DNA of 64,000 nt, taken from Salvator merianae. Taxonomy: Eukaryota; Chordata; Lepidosauria; Squamata; Teiidae. Made by a program: the position numbers and the translations under genes. Below, piece by piece: positions 1-11,502 of this stretch. The DNA is taken from contig QVOM02000126.1 in the NCBI GenBank assembly GCA_003586115.2, positions 9,766,230 to 9,830,229 on the forward strand, given 5' to 3'. Under the pieces are notes generated by a model. That model was not told the origin of the DNA. It worked only from the letters and a program-made list of their open reading frames with translations, and did no database searches. How positions within the stretch are numbered: the first letter of the stretch is position 1; each line of letters begins with the position of its first letter.

Positions 1-346
1 CTGTTTTCAAGTATCTGAAGGGCTGTCAGAGTGCAGAGGGATTGGCCCTGTTTTCAATTGCGCAAGAAGGAAGGGCTAGAAACAACGGGATGAAACTTCA
101 AGGGAGTAGATACAGATTAGATATGAGGAAAAACTTTCTATCAGCAAGGGCAATCAGTCATTGGAACAGGTTACCACAGGAGGTGGTGAGTTCTCCTTCA
201 CTGGAGGTCTTCAAGGAGAGGCTGGACAGACATCTGTCTGGGATGGTTTAGCAAATCGTGCGTTGAGCAGGGGGTTGGACTCGATGACCCTGGAGGTCCC
301 TTCCAACTCTATGATTCTATGATTCTACGATTCTATGATTCTATGA
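1..346 (+). mobile_element. CR1 LINE 3' end, truncated by window edge
   Basis: Bases 42-251 encode the last 69 residues of a CR1 ORF2 protein, including HWNRLPQEVV and FKERLDRHLSGMV before the stop. The 3' UTR follows and ends in repeats of ATTCTATG at about 308-346. This octamer tail is a hallmark of CR1, which uses it instead of poly(A). The coding part closely matches the complete 3' end at 8030-8325, so it is the same subfamily. The 5' limit lies outside the window. Confidence 0.93.
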
Positions 347-618
347 TCATGTCTACAACATCGAGGTTGGCTGCAGATAAGCAGCAAAGTGAGAAAAAGT
401 ACAACTGTTATTCTTCCCTTGGAAGAGTCCGAAAAAAGCCTAAATAGCTCAGCTAAGTGCCAAGCATTGGCTCTTTCTGCACTCACCATTAATCCATAAT
501 ACAGGGCCACAAAGTCCTCTTCTGGGCCTCATTGGTCCACATGTTAGTACTGATCTGTGAGTCCCTGCCCCCTGCTGATACACCCTGTCCATGCTGGATG
601 GAGCGTAATCCCGATCAG
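347..618. other. unassigned spacer
   Basis: Between a CR1 tail and a MITE. I see no coding motif, repeat boundary or RNA gene here. Confidence 0.4.
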
Positions 619-1266
619 GGGTCCTGTTCGCACTTAGGAAAAGATTAGGTTCAGGATGCACGCTAGAACGCAGGATCCGCACTTCTGTCCAGCCTGAGCT
701 CAAACGAAGTTTCCCTACCCCCACCCGATGCTTACCGGAATCCAACTAGAGGTGGTCAAGAAGTTTGTATCTCCATCCCCACCGGCGAGATCAGGCTCGG
801 TTCCGGTGAGGTGCGTTCGCACCACTTCCTGGTCGGGAGCGGCGAGAGGGCGGAAACTGCTTGGGCATGCTTGCGCGCCAGCACAGTCCGGAAATACGCC
901 TGCATTGTGGACCATTGTTCGCAAACGGAGGCGGTACGCGTTGTGGGGGTAGATCGGTTTCTCTCCGGAATCAGAGGCAGTTACTGATCGGAAATCAGCT
1001 CTGTGTTCGGCAAACAGAGCACTGTTTCCGAAAACCACCTCCCCGGACACACACCCCAAGCGGAAGGGGCGACGGAATGACACATGGGAGCACCAATGGC
1101 ATGCTACGTGGGGCGGGACTTCCACCTGCTCCCGTCCCCAACCGAACTACGACGTATCCCTCCTGTTCACACTGACGAACGGCGGACGGCAACGGGCGCA
1201 CTCGAACCATACTGGACCGAACTCTACTGACTGTTCCAGTATACTCATGTAAGTGCGAAAATGCCC
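619..1266. mobile_element. CpG-rich MITE, GCACTT-type ends
   Basis: The left end reads GGGTCCTGTTCGCACTTA and the right end TAAGTGCGAAAATGCCC, an imperfect inverted repeat of the type shared across this window. The interior is rich in intact CpG. No transposase frame is present. Flanks carry CAG/AGG-like bases at both ends, but the target duplication cannot be fixed because the boundary G's are ambiguous. Confidence 0.65.
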
Positions 1267-1877
1267 AGGGAGGACCCAATTGGTATTAGCAGCAGACCTG
1301 TTTAAACAGGGCCCTGATCTAAATAGTGGCCCCTGGTCCAGAACAGCCTCTCATGTTCAGAAACTACCACAGTACCCATCTCGGCTGCACACCAAAGCGG
1401 GTTGCCAATGACTTTTGTTCCTAGCCCTCAGAGCATTTGGAGACCGGTCCTGAAACTTGTGTGAGCTTCGGAGGGGTTGTTCATATGGCACTGTTCCAGA
1501 CTACATCTTTCTGTGGTCCAAACCAGTGGCCCTGGCTGGTGCAGACCTACTGGTTTAGACCATGGAGAACTAAGTGCAAAAAAAATACTCCTTCCCTGCC
1601 ATTCCTCTGCTTTGTGCTTCCCCTCTCCACCGAGATCAATCACAGTTGTTCCTTTTAACAGGAAAAGAGTTTGAGAGAACAGATATGGATATGGTACGAC
1701 TGTGGCAGGAAAAATTAGAGAAGCGTGAAAACAGGCTGAACTCAGATCTCTCATTCATGGCCATTACTAACGAGCAACGTGTAAAGAAGAAATACAGTCC
1801 TGGGATTAAACAGACTGGACAGGCCTGTAGGAATCAACCACCAGCCACAAGAAATAGAGCGGGGAAAACTGCATTCT
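1267..1877. other. unassigned spacer
   Basis: Contains TGGTCC/GGACCA-like short inverted motifs and several short open frames that overlap on both strands without any family motif. No gene supported. Confidence 0.35.
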
Positions 1878-2212
1878 GGGTTTTTTGTTGGGTAGCACTG
1901 AGTTGTGGCCAACTCCTGCTTGACTGTATAGGTGCCTCCATGCAGTTTTCTTGGCAGAGATACAGAAGAGGTTTGCCATTGCCTTCTTCTGGGGAGAGGA
2001 TGCGGATCGAACCAGCTACCCTCTGCTTTTCAGGCAGTTTGCCCTGCCACTGAGCTTTAGCCATTCCCAGACTCCATGGGCACCTCTATGCAGTTTTCTT
2101 GGCAACGATACAGAAGTGGTTTGCCATTGCCTACTTCTGGGGAGAAGCTGGGGATTGAACTGGTGACCCTCTGCTTTTCAGGCTGTTTGCTCCAGCACTG
2201 AGCTACAGCCAG
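1878..2212 (-). mobile_element. tRNA-derived SINE, head-to-tail dimer
   Basis: Read on the minus strand there are two monomers of about 140 bp. Each starts with a Pol III A box (GTAGCTCAGTG-like) and a B box (GTTCRATCC), followed by the body GGCAATGGCAAACC and AAGAAAACTGCAT. The distal unit ends with GAGTTGGCCACAACTCAGTG and an A-rich tail. The same body occurs at 18.7, 38.6 and 43.1 kb. The monomers have diverged from each other, so it is not a recent tandem slip. Confidence 0.85.
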
Positions 2213-2546
2213 AGAGATTTTAATATGTTATGAAGGGTTTCTAACATTACGTCTACACGAAGAGCAAATGGAAGTACTCCCCGTTGTTTTCCTGTATACA
2301 CCTTTGAACCCTGCCACTACATATCTCCTTGGATGATATATAACCATGCCAACTTAATGCATTCCAAGTGCCACCTCCTTTCCACCCCTCTGCCTTGTTC
2401 CCTTCTGCCCTTCTTTAAACTTGTTTCTTTGGGTTTGAACTATGATTGATTGACTGCCAGCCCAAGTGTCATCCAAGTTCAGTGGCACTATGACTCCCCA
2501 AAACAGCACAGAGTTAGTCCTGCAGTTATATTCTGACCAGTATTTA

Positions 2547-2959
2547 GGGCGTTTTCGCACTTACCACGATAGAACAATAATTAGTCCGTTCAGCCATAGC
2601 AATTTACCATGCAGTGCGGACACTGTCCACGCTGCGTGGCCACAAACTGCATCAGATATCAGCTACCGGCATTCAGGGTGTGATCACACCTGGGTGATTG
2701 GCTGATCAGGCCGTGCGATGCCCTGGTCGGGCCCAAACAATGCCCCAATTGGACCTGCATGATGCCTGACTAGGCTGCGTGGGCCTGACCTGGCATTGCG
2801 CCACCCGATTCAGTATCACATGGCCCGATCAGGCCCGATTGCCCAATCGCACACATGTGATTACTGCGTTGCACCGGCCTGGATGCTTCACAACCAGGTG
2901 GGTGAGAACGCACCTTACCAGGAGGTGACTGTCACTAGCATGTCAGTGTGAACAGGCCC
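2547..2959. mobile_element. MITE, GCACTT-type ends
   Basis: Left end GGGCGTTTTCGCACTTAC after TTA; right end GTCAGTGTGAACAGGCCC. The interior has repeated short GATCAGGCC/GGCCTGATC-like inverted motifs. No coding capacity. The right flank does not repeat TTA, so the target duplication is lost or the right end is misplaced by a few bases. Confidence 0.65.
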
Positions 2960-3660
2960 CCAGTCCACTCTGATCCAAGATGAAGGTTGAGGCATTGTCT
3001 TCATTGCGAGAGTTGGGATGTCCTCTGTCCTGGGCTAAGCTCAGCAGCAGTGCAGATGTGCCGTGGCTATCCTGGTCCGTGCAACTGACTCTCCCTCCAA
3101 GACACCACCCACCCCTGCCAGCGATTGGCCCAGGCCCCTTTGCTTGTATGTCACATCTGGTGTACAATGGAGGGCTGAACAGAACTGTCTTCAAAGGTAG
3201 CACGTCTGCCTCTGTGCCAGAGTTTCGAAAATGATCTCCAGAAGCTTGTGTATGCTTCAAATATGGGTCTGCAGCATTTTCCTTGTTCTGACCAGATGTA
3301 GAGGCACTGAAGGCTGGACTGGAACAAGATGGGTTAGGATGGTTACAGACATCTTCAAACAGGTCTGCAGCTAATCCGGAATAGGGACCCCTTGGGACAA
3401 TTCTGGAGCAGGATAGTGCTAGTCCTGTACTAGGGAGCTGTTTGTTTCAGGAGAACAAACAGATGTGGATAGGGCCTGGGAAACCAGACCGTTTGACTGG
3501 GTGGACCATGGGTCCAATCTAGGGGGGGCATTTCTTACATCTCACGCCCTTGATGGCCATTCACCGTGACCCTTTCAAACCAAAACAAACCTAGTGGGTA
3601 AACATCTTGTGAACTGATATGTCACATTTCAGCGTTCTAACCCAAAGACCTATGGCGTGC
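2960..3660. other. unassigned spacer
   Basis: The part beginning near 2980 has short overlapping open frames on both strands, none with a recognisable domain. No repeat boundary found. Confidence 0.3.
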
Positions 3661-3699
3661 ATGTCTGTGTTTAAAAAAAAAGAAAAGAAAGAAATTAAC

Positions 3700-3990
3700 T
3701 CCCTTTTCATAAATAAATGGATCACATTTTTTTGTTGGATCTTCCATTAAACATCAACAGTGATTAAGTCATTAAAAATACGTTGGGGGGAAGACCGGCA
3801 GGCAGTGTGGCTACAGTGGAGGGAGCTTATTAGCGTACATATGCTGAAGGAACAGACGCATGTTTGATCAAAATGGAGAACATAATTGCCTTTGAAGTCT
3901 GACATCAGTCGGTGCCTCGCATGCACACAAACGAACCACCCGATACGCGTAACTCACACAGAAGTTGCTGTGGACAGACAGGTAAGCGGA
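3700..3990. other. low-repeat AT-rich block, candidate conserved non-coding element
   Basis: Free of recognised transposon sequence, with several homeodomain-like TTAA/ATTA cores and CATTAAA stretches (about 3740-3780) next to a balanced-composition segment. It is a candidate only. Nothing here shows constraint without a cross-species alignment. Confidence 0.2.
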
Positions 3991-4362
3991 ATAGGCAGCA
4001 AGAAGGACATTTGACAAAAACCTAAATATGAGGGAAGCTTTCTAAAAGGAAGCCGCTTTGTGCCACTTCATTGCAAAAATGTAAATGTTGTACTTCAGTC
4101 CAAATCCAGGATGCTTCTTGGGTGGGAGGGAGCAGGAAAAGCGAAAGAGAAACAGAAGCCGCCCTTCCATTGCATCATCTCTGCCTTAAGATTTTGTTCC
4201 TACAAACTCAGGATTACAAGGAAGGTTTTTGTTTCTCAGGGAACAACGTGGAATTTCGGGGCTGATCTGAAATATCTCAGAACAGGAAGGGTTCCAGTTG
4301 TAAATGTTCCTTGGGTTTGGTGTGTACCTCCTCGCTAGAGGTTTGCCAGTGAAGACTGGATC

Positions 4363-4596
4363 ATCCAGTGAGACTGGACCATGGTTACTAGAATGGATGC
4401 CCAGGTACTGCCTCCAGGTTGGAAAGACAGGCAGGATGTCTGTAAAACTATTTGCGGGGAGTTGAGAGCAGGTGAAGGTTTTGCCTTTTATTCTGCTTGA
4501 GATGCCCAGAAGCAATTGGTGGGCCACTGTGTGAGGCAGGATTCTGGACTAGATGGGCTGCAGCCTGATCCAGGAAGGCTCCTCTTATGTTCTTGG
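4363..4596 (+). mobile_element. CR1 3' tail, (TTCTTATG)n subfamily
   Basis: Contains the series found in all copies of this subfamily: ACTAGAATGGATGCCCAGG, CTCCAGGTTGG, GGTGAAGGTTTTGCC, GCAATTGGTGGGCCACTG, CTGGACTAGATGGGC, ending TCTTATGTTCTTGG. This is the C-terminal codons plus 3' UTR of a 5'-truncated CR1. Confidence 0.88.
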
Positions 4597-5458
4597 GCAG
4601 GAGAAGGTTTAGCTGTTTCTTGCTCTGACAGGAAATTGGACTAGATTGGGGTATTCAGATTGCTGTCCTCCAGTTGGGCCTAAACTACAGTCCCTTCTGT
4701 ATAGGCTCTTAATCTGGATTAAGGGCCCATGTAGTAAGCATCAGTGTCTCTAAATGTGCATGTTAATGAGGATCCATGAGGCTCCGCCCCTCTCTGCTAT
4801 AGCTCCATCTGCTTTAGATGGAGTGTGATCCCAATCAGGGAGGCCCTAATTGGGATTACTGGTACACTCATTTAATTGAATTCACCAGCAGTCCAGAGGC
4901 CCTGATCCAGAACATATGTTGTGGACTATTGGGGGAGGCATTTCAATGGTGTGCCATAGTGCACTGTTGAAGTACATCCCCCAGAAGCCTTTGTTCCTAG
5001 CCCTCAGAGGTATGGGAGACTGGCCACAAATCTTGTGCAAGCTTTGTGCAACCAGCTGCAGTGTGGGCTGGTCTGGATCAGGGCTGTCATGCAGAGAGCA
5101 CTGATCCTGCCCACACCTTGTCGTAGTATGAATCAGTGGGCCTGGATGATCCAGACATGCTGATTCTGAACACAGGGAGGTGAGTGCAAAAACGGTTTAT
5201 ACCTCTGATGACGAAAGAGCCAAGACCACTTGCAAGGCTTAATACATGGGTTGCCTGTGATTTCTCTGAAGAGCAGCAAACCAGCTTCGACCTGGCACAG
5301 AGGAACTAAAGGCCATGCTCAGACGTTGGCCTCAGTCATTCTTAGGACTCCACGGGTTCACACCCAGAATGGAACATTTACATCTCCCAGCTCTGGGGCC
5401 CCCAAAGTTACTGCAAGGAGGAAGGACATTCCCCACTCTGAAGTAGCCCTGTCCCCTT
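4597..5458. other. unassigned spacer
   Basis: Contains short inverted motifs such as ATCTGGATTAAG and TTAGATGGAGTG but no boundary or coding motif that I can support. Confidence 0.3.
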
Positions 5459-5902
5459 GGGCCTGTTCACTTTCCACCTTGGAATGATCAAACCCAACCC
5501 TTCCAAGGTGGAACAGTCCCCAGGGTATGATAGCCACCTGCACTATGAGGACTGGAACAGCCCGGAAACGGGTTTCCAGCACTTGCAGTGTGGATGTTGG
5601 CTGCCCTGCCAGTGCCAGTGGCTGTGGAAATGTCTGGCTGCTGCCATGGTGACCGGGGACACAGTGCACAACGGCGCAGCCACAGCCGTAGCCATGCTGC
5701 ACCATACTGTGGCCTGCAGCCTTTGCACCCGGAAGTGGACGTGAACACTGCATACCGGGAGCAGTTCAGCTGCTCCCATTACAGCTGTGGACAACAGTTT
5801 TGTCATCCACAACTAGTAGACTGCTCAGTTCTCTGCAAAATGCAGGCACACTGTGCTAGTGGGTGTCCAATTGCTCACTAGCACTGAAGTGCAAACAGGC
5901 CC
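5459..5902. mobile_element. MITE, GCACTT-type ends (family A)
   Basis: Left end GGGCCTGTTCACTTTCCACC; right end AAGTGCAAACAGGCCC. Shares its interior with the copies at 24.8, 34.1 and 50.3 kb: TGGAACAGTCCCC, CCGGAAACGGG.TTCCAGCA, CATGGTGACC, GGGAGCAGT, and TGCTCACTAGCA before the right end. The 95- to 131-aa frames in it lie in several overlapping phases and are not genes. Confidence 0.8.
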
Positions 5903-6394
5903 ATAGATTTGGTTTGCAGCAACTAAACAGCTAAATTTTTTTTAAAAAAATTACAATTTTATTTCAAAATAGAATTGTTACAATCAATTTATAAGTGTTC
6001 ACCAAATGTGAAAAATATACACACATTATCCTACCCCTCCTCCACTTACCCATCCAGATCCATAAATATGAAAAGTTTCTCTACTTTAGTACCGTGAATG
6101 TTTCCTAATTTATTCATTCCGAGTTTGACCTGGCTTTATCTGGAACGAGAAGACACAGTGAGTTTGGGGCTGCTTCTAACAAGGGAAACCATATTTTCTT
6201 CCAATCACTTAAACCGCTGTTCAGTGCCACTTTCTGAGTGGTAATATATTCATTGATTAGAATATCCCAGACAATGTTATACCAATTCTTGAGTTCCTAA
6301 TTGATCAACAAGTTTTCACTGCCTGATTAAAAGGAGAAGTGCTGTGTTTAGTAAATAGTGTAGTAAATATTGCTGGGGACTTATCGAAGTTCAG
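5903..6394. other. AT-rich unassigned DNA left of the CR1 copy
   Basis: Starts with T- and A-runs (about 5936-5985) that may be the tail of a minus-strand retroelement, but no diagnostic motif follows. It ends at the 5' truncation point of the CR1 element. Confidence 0.3.
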
Positions 6395-8325
6395 CGATGA
6401 AAAATCTTGGAGCAGATATATTCAAAAGAAGAATATAATGCAATCTGCAGGAACTGCAGGATAAGTGTCAGAAAGGCTAAAGCTAAAAATGAATTGAGGA
6501 TTGCAAGAGAGGCCAAAAACAATAAAAAAGGGTTTTGGGGGTATGTCAGAAGCAAAAGAAAAGTCAAAGAAGCTATAGGACCTTTACAGGATGAGAAGGG
6601 TGATTTGGTCAAAAATGACATTCAGAAGGCAGAACTTCTGAACTCCTATTTTGCATCTGTTTTCTCTCAGAAAGGAAATGAAACATCAGTTGGCCTTCAC
6701 TGTGCTGTTGAGGGAATAAGAGAATCAAGGCTCTGTATGGACAAGGAGAAGGTGAGGGAACACTTAGCAAACTTAAATGTATTCAAGTCTCCAGGTCCAG
6801 ATGAATTACATCCTAGGGTGCTGAAGGAATTAGCTGATATAATTGCTGAACCACTCTCTGTGATATTTGAGAACTCATGGAAAACAGGAGAAGTCCCAGA
6901 AGATTGGAGAAGGGCGAATGTTGTACCTATCTTTAAAAAAGGAAAGAAGGCTGACCCAGGCAACTACAGGCCTGTGAGCCTGACTTCAATACCAGGCAAG
7001 ATCCTTGAACAAATCCTTAAACAGCATATATGGGAACACTTGGATGGGAATGCAGTAATTAACCAGAGCCAACATGGATTTGTAACAAGCAAGTCATGCC
7101 AGACTAATCTCATTTCCTTTTATGACAAAATTACTGGATGGATCGATCAAGGAAAGGCTGTGGACATAGTATATCTTGACTTTAGCAAAGCATTTGACAA
7201 GGTTTCTCATACTATACTTATTGAAAAAATGATCAAATATGGGATTGACAGGCCAACTGTTAGGTGGATTCATAACTGGCTTAGTGATCGTACTCAAAGA
7301 GTGGTCATAAATGGCTTCACATCCGATTGGAAGACTGTCTCGAGTGGGGTACCGCAAGGCTCCGTCTTGGGTCCATTGCTGTTCAACATTTTTATAAACG
7401 ATCTGGATGAAGGTGTCGAGGGGACGCTGATCAAATTTGCAGACGACACAAAGCTAGGGGGGGTTGCTAACACTAGGGAGGAGAAGGAGAGGATTCAAAA
7501 GGATTTGGACAAGCTTGAACAGTGGGCAGAAACTAACAGAATGACATTTAACAGGGAGAAATGCAAAGTTTTACATCTAGGTAAGAAAAATGACAATATC
7601 CAATACAGAATGGGAGGAATCTCGCTGAGCAGCAGCACATGTGAAAAGGATCTGGGTGTACTAGTAGATCATAGATTAAACATGAGTCAACAGTGTGACG
7701 CAGCTGCAAAAAAGGCAAACACCATCCTAGGCTGTATCAAGAGGAGTATAGAGTCTAGATCACGAGATGTAATTGTCCCACTTTACTCTTCCTTGGTCAG
7801 ACCTCATCTGGAGTATTGTGTCCAGTTCTGGGCGCCCCAGTTTAAAAGGGACATTGACAAACTGGAACAAGTTCAGAGAAGGGCGACCAAAATGGTGAGC
7901 GGTCTGCAAACCATGTCCTACGAGGAACGGTTAAAGGACCTAGGAATGTATAGCCTGCAGAAGAGAAGACTGAGAGGAGATATGATAGCTGTTTTCAAAT
8001 ATCTCAAGGGCTGTCACAGTGCAGAAGGATTGGCCCTATTCTCAGTTGCACAAGAAGGAAGGACTAGAAACAATGGGATGAAACTTCAAGGGAGTAGATA
8101 CAGGCTAGATATTAGGAAAAATTTTCTGACCGTAAGGGCAATCAGTCACTGGAACAGGTTACCACAGGAGGTGGTGGACTCTCCTTCACTGGAGATCTTC
8201 AAGGAAAGGCTGGACAGATATCTGTCTAGGATGGTGTAGTGAATCCTGCATTGAGCAGGGGGTTGGACTCGATGACCCTGGAGGTCCCTTCCAACTCTAT
8301 GATTCTATGATTCTATGATTCTATA
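6395..8325 (+). mobile_element. CR1 LINE, 5'-truncated, reading frame open
   Basis: A non-LTR retrotransposon of the CR1 clade, retaining most of ORF2 and the complete 3' UTR with (ATTCTATG)n at about 8300-8325. The endonuclease domain and everything upstream are missing. Left truncation is usual for CR1, which rarely copies full length. No target duplication is visible, also usual for the clade. The uninterrupted frame suggests a fairly recent insertion. Confidence 0.95.
6407..8239 (+). CDS. CR1 ORF2 fragment: reverse transcriptase and C-terminal region
   Basis: An open frame of 610 codons with no stop or frameshift. It begins at TTG (6407), not ATG; an in-frame TGA lies at 6398-6400, so this start is just where the truncated element begins and not a biological start. 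Visible reverse transcriptase motifs are SPGPDELHP (residues 128-136), NYRPVSL (186-192), YLDFSKAFD with catalytic Asp258, GVPQGSVLGP (314-323) and FADD with Asp346/Asp347. The C-terminal part has RPHLEYCVQFW and the CR1 ending HWNRLPQEVV ... FKERLDRYLSRMV. In a complete CR1 this enzyme nicks the target and reverse-transcribes its own RNA in the nucleus. Here the N-terminal endonuclease, roughly the first third, is absent, so the copy cannot move by itself. No promoter is visible upstream. Confidence 0.93.
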   Translation: MEQIYSKEEYNAICRNCRISVRKAKAKNELRIAREAKNNKKGFWGYVRSKRKVKEAIGPLQDEKGDLVKNDIQKAELLNSYFASVFSQKGNETSVGLHCAVEGIRESRLCMDKEKVREHLANLNVFKSPGPDELHPRVLKELADIIAEPLSVIFENSWKTGEVPEDWRRANVVPIFKKGKKADPGNYRPVSLTSIPGKILEQILKQHIWEHLDGNAVINQSQHGFVTSKSCQTNLISFYDKITGWIDQGKAVDIVYLDFSKAFDKVSHTILIEKMIKYGIDRPTVRWIHNWLSDRTQRVVINGFTSDWKTVSSGVPQGSVLGPLLFNIFINDLDEGVEGTLIKFADDTKLGGVANTREEKERIQKDLDKLEQWAETNRMTFNREKCKVLHLGKKNDNIQYRMGGISLSSSTCEKDLGVLVDHRLNMSQQCDAAAKKANTILGCIKRSIESRSRDVIVPLYSSLVRPHLEYCVQFWAPQFKRDIDKLEQVQRRATKMVSGLQTMSYEERLKDLGMYSLQKRRLRGDMIAVFKYLKGCHSAEGLALFSVAQEGRTRNNGMKLQGSRYRLDIRKNFLTVRAISHWNRLPQEVVDSPSLEIFKERLDRYLSRMV

Positions 8326-9448
8326 CCTAGGACAAGCGGCACTGTGATGGAGAAAAGAATGGTGATGAGGTTGAGAATTTTGTTCCATGATGATGAAGAT
8401 TTCAGGCCCTCCCACACTATAAGTGGAGAGGGCTGAAATGATGACCCTGCCAAGGTCTGAACAGCATGTCCAGTTGTCTCAGAGGACCAAAAATAGGCCC
8501 TGCTGCACAGGCACTGGTAGCCCTCAAGCTGATTCAGGGGTGGTGATGTAAATGGTTTTCCCCAACAGTCTGTCAGTGTGTTGGCCACTGCGCGGCCATC
8601 TTTGCATCTTCTCAGGTCCCAGCCATGCTTGCTTGCTTTTCTCACTGACCCAACGTTTCCCCTTGCTGGTGGTCAGCTGGAACGCTGAAGGCCTGGGAGC
8701 CTGCATGTTTAGTCTATACAAGGAGAACGGTCTGGAACTGTTTATGTGCCTACTGCTTGCAACTATCCTGTGTATTCTGTTATCACAGATAAAGTAAGAA
8801 CATAAGGTTTTCTGTTTGGCCCATGTCTTGATTTTTGAGGCCTGAGAGAATAGGGCTTAAAGTGGTGAATTCTGATATGGCCAAACCATGCCAGTGGCAA
8901 CTTCACCCTCAAAACATCTTGAGCGGTGTGGTGTGCACACAGTTTACCTTTTGTGCCAGATCAAAGATGGGTTTAGCACAATGCAGAGGGATCACTTATT
9001 GGGAGCTGCCATTGTTTCTGCCCTGGGTCTATAAGGCTGCATCCCAACAAGGGGGGCTGCAGTGCCTTAAGAGCAGGAGCAGTTGTTCCAGCCCCATAAG
9101 CAGGGATCACGGTATCTTTAGACCACATGCCTCACTTGCTCACTATCTTCGAAGATGGGCAACAAGTCTCTAGTTTCAAAGAGACAGCAGGGCAGTATTT
9201 TTTGCTGCACCAGATGTGACCTCAGAAGTTGGCCATTTTCGGTGTGTCAGAAAATACACCATTTGGAGCCAAGGAGGTCACTCATGTCTATCCACACGCT
9301 CTGAGGGAAGCACATGTCTGGGGGCATTTGTTGGCTCTCAGATGCCTGCGGTGAGCCCAGGGCACAGCTAGCATACAGATGCTTTGCTCATCAGGATTCT
9401 ACCAAGTGCTTTCTTTCATCCCTGTGGAAACTCAACTCAAATGACTTT
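8326..9448. other. unassigned spacer
   Basis: About 1.1 kb with short frames only and no identified repeat edge. No host exon recognised. Confidence 0.3.
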
Positions 9449-9833
9449 CGACCATTTCTGCACTTACCTTACTGGTGTGGTCCAGCAAGACAGGGCCAGA
9501 CTGGATTACTGGATCACTCCTACTGTCCTAGACTTCCACACTGTCCCAGACCTCCACACTTGGAAGGTTGTTCTGGGACAGATCCCATGTTGGTTCCAAA
9601 AATTACACAATCTTTGGAGACAACTTCTGGGTTCTCCAATGGCTAGGATATAAAGTTCCTAGCCTTGGAGCCCAGGGGGGCCAATTTCAGTGGGACCATT
9701 TTGTGAATGCTGGTATCTTGCTGGAATTCTGTTCTAAGACCTCACAGCGCAGGTGGTGTCCGCACTCTGAAGCCTATTCCACCACGGAATGTTTACTTCC
9801 AAACAATTCACAGTGGGAAGTGAGCAAAGGCCC
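9449..9833. mobile_element. MITE, diverged or mosaic
   Basis: Left end GACCATTTCTGCACTTACC; right end GGGAAGTGAGCAAAGGCCC. The right part (about 9705-9833) matches the family A interior (GAATGCTGGTATC, TGTTCTAAGACCTCACAG). The left part (CTGTCCTAGACTTCCACA, TGGTTCCAAAAATTACACAA) instead matches 27540-27680 read on the other strand. It may be a recombinant of two families. Confidence 0.5.
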
Positions 9834-10309
9834 TGGATTGAATGCATAGTTGAATGTTTTCCTGCAACCTCCTACTGTACAATAAGCATAGATGTGTGCC
9901 AGGTTGCTGCATTTGAAACGAGAACAAGACATTGCTTTCTAAGCAATTATTCACACCTGCAATTCCCAAGGGTCATCAAGTCTCTATAAATCCCCTGAAC
10001 AAAACAAAAAGAATACGCCTCTCCTTTGAGATGGTGATGAAAAGCCTGTAAAAAGATGCTAAGTTTGGTCTCAGGGCTCCCACAGCGTTAGATGTACATA
10101 AATCCCTGGATATAAATATACGGGCATATTGGTTCAGTGGCAAGAAACATTCAAGGTCCATGTGGCTTGCACATGGAAAAAGATGCAGTATTTGTTAATT
10201 ATTGGCATTTAAACCCTGCATGTCTTCCAAAAAGCTTGAGGTATCACACATTGTTCTCACAACGACCCTATGGGGTAGGATAAGCTGAGAGGCCATAGCA
10301 GGTTCTGGA
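9834..10309. other. unassigned spacer
   Basis: AT-rich, short frames only; nothing recognised. Confidence 0.3.
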
Positions 10310-10704
10310 CAAGGACAGAACCTGTGCACATGTTTGCTCTCAGCAGAGTCAACTGCTGCAGCAGAAGCATGCTGTTCACATACCTGCAGACGCTACCTGA
10401 TCGCTACTCACTGTGGAGCACAAAATTGTGCTCCACAGCTGAAGGGGAGCAGCTGGACTGCTCCTGGTACACAGCGTTTGCACCGACTTCTGAGTGTGAA
10501 CACTGCGCCACATCCCCAATTGACATGGCAGTGGCCACATGTTTCCCTGGCCACTGTCAAGGCAGGGAGGCCAGCATTCACACTGCAAGTGCTGGAAGCC
10601 CATTGCCAGGATGTTCCAGCCCTCGCAGTGGGGATGGCCAACACACTGCAGAGACTCTTCCACTGTGGAATGTTTGCAATTGGACAGTGGAAAGTGCAAA
10701 AAGG
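10310..10704. mobile_element. MITE family A, left end unclear
   Basis: The interior (GGAGCAGCTGGACTGCTCC, CATTCACACTGCAAGTGCTGGAAGCCC, GTTCCAGCCC) and the right end GGAAAGTGCAAAAAGGTG match family A. The left inverted repeat is not recognisable, so the left limit is approximate. Confidence 0.6.
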
Positions 10705-10774
10705 TGCGTGGACTGGGATAAGGCACCCAAATGATGCCCTATGCTGGTTCTGTGCCCATCACAAAGTGGTCCTC

Positions 10775-10935
10775 AACTGGACCACCATCTACATCTTGGA
10801 CCATGAAGAAAATGTTTATCTTTTTTGTTTTTATTTTACGCTTTTCATTTGTTTTTAGTTCCTCTCTGTTTATTCTTGTTCACCGCCCTGAGACTTAGGT
10901 AATAGGATGGTGTAGAAATCGTAATAAACACAAAC
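10775..10935 (+). mobile_element. L2-like LINE 3' end
   Basis: Ends with CACCGCCCTGAGACTT, GGTGTAGAAATCGTAATAAACA, the usual 3' end of L2-clade elements in reptiles, preceded by a T-rich stretch. Only the non-coding tail is kept. Confidence 0.6.
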
Positions 10936-11072
10936 ATAACCCTGCTCTTCCTTGCATCCGCAAACTATCTTCTCACTGCAGCCTCAGAATAGCAGTGAGT
11001 TTTTTAAAAAAATATATAAATATATAAAACCAGTGCAAAAGAGAACCCTAAGAGATGGGTTTCCTACTCTAA

Positions 11073-11502
11073 GGGCCGTTTCACACTGACCTGCTGAGAA
11101 TGGTATAATTATATGATTCTAAGCTAGCCAATACCCAGCGATGCAGTGGCCATCCACACTGCAAGTGCTAGAATGACTCTGTTCTGGACCTCCAGCACTT
11201 GCAGTGCAAATGCACACCTGATCACCATGACACAGCTGCAGAAACGTCCAACCATTGCCATGGCAAGCAGGACGCGGCATGTGACTGCACAGCCACAGCC
11301 ATGCCACCACACAGCCTTGCGGCACCCAGAAACAGATGTGAATGCTGCTGACCGGGTGCAATCCAGCTGCTTTTGGTCAAGCTGTGGACATCGTTTTAGC
11401 AGACATATGCAGACACTCCTAGATACTGCAGCCACCATGGAGTGTGAACGCACTTTGCTAGTGAGCGTGCAGACAGTCACTAGCAACTAAGTGCAATTAG
11501 CT
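11073..11502. mobile_element. MITE family A
   Basis: Left end GGGCCGTTTCACACTGACC after TAA; right end CTAAGTGCAATTAGCTC, diverged. The interior near 11135-11160 (CAGCGATGCAGTGGCCATCC) is homologous to the site that received the L1 insertion at 58.6 kb, so this copy shows what the empty site looks like. Confidence 0.72.

Noticed and set aside
5358..5881. Five overlapping frames of 85-131 aa with many Cys and His
   Set aside because: They lie in a non-coding MITE; the same sequence recurs at 24.8, 34.1 and 50.3 kb with different frames open.
6391..6621. Leucine/phenylalanine-rich minus-strand frame resembling a membrane protein
   Set aside because: Opposite strand of the CR1 ORF; A-rich coding strand makes F/L-rich antisense.
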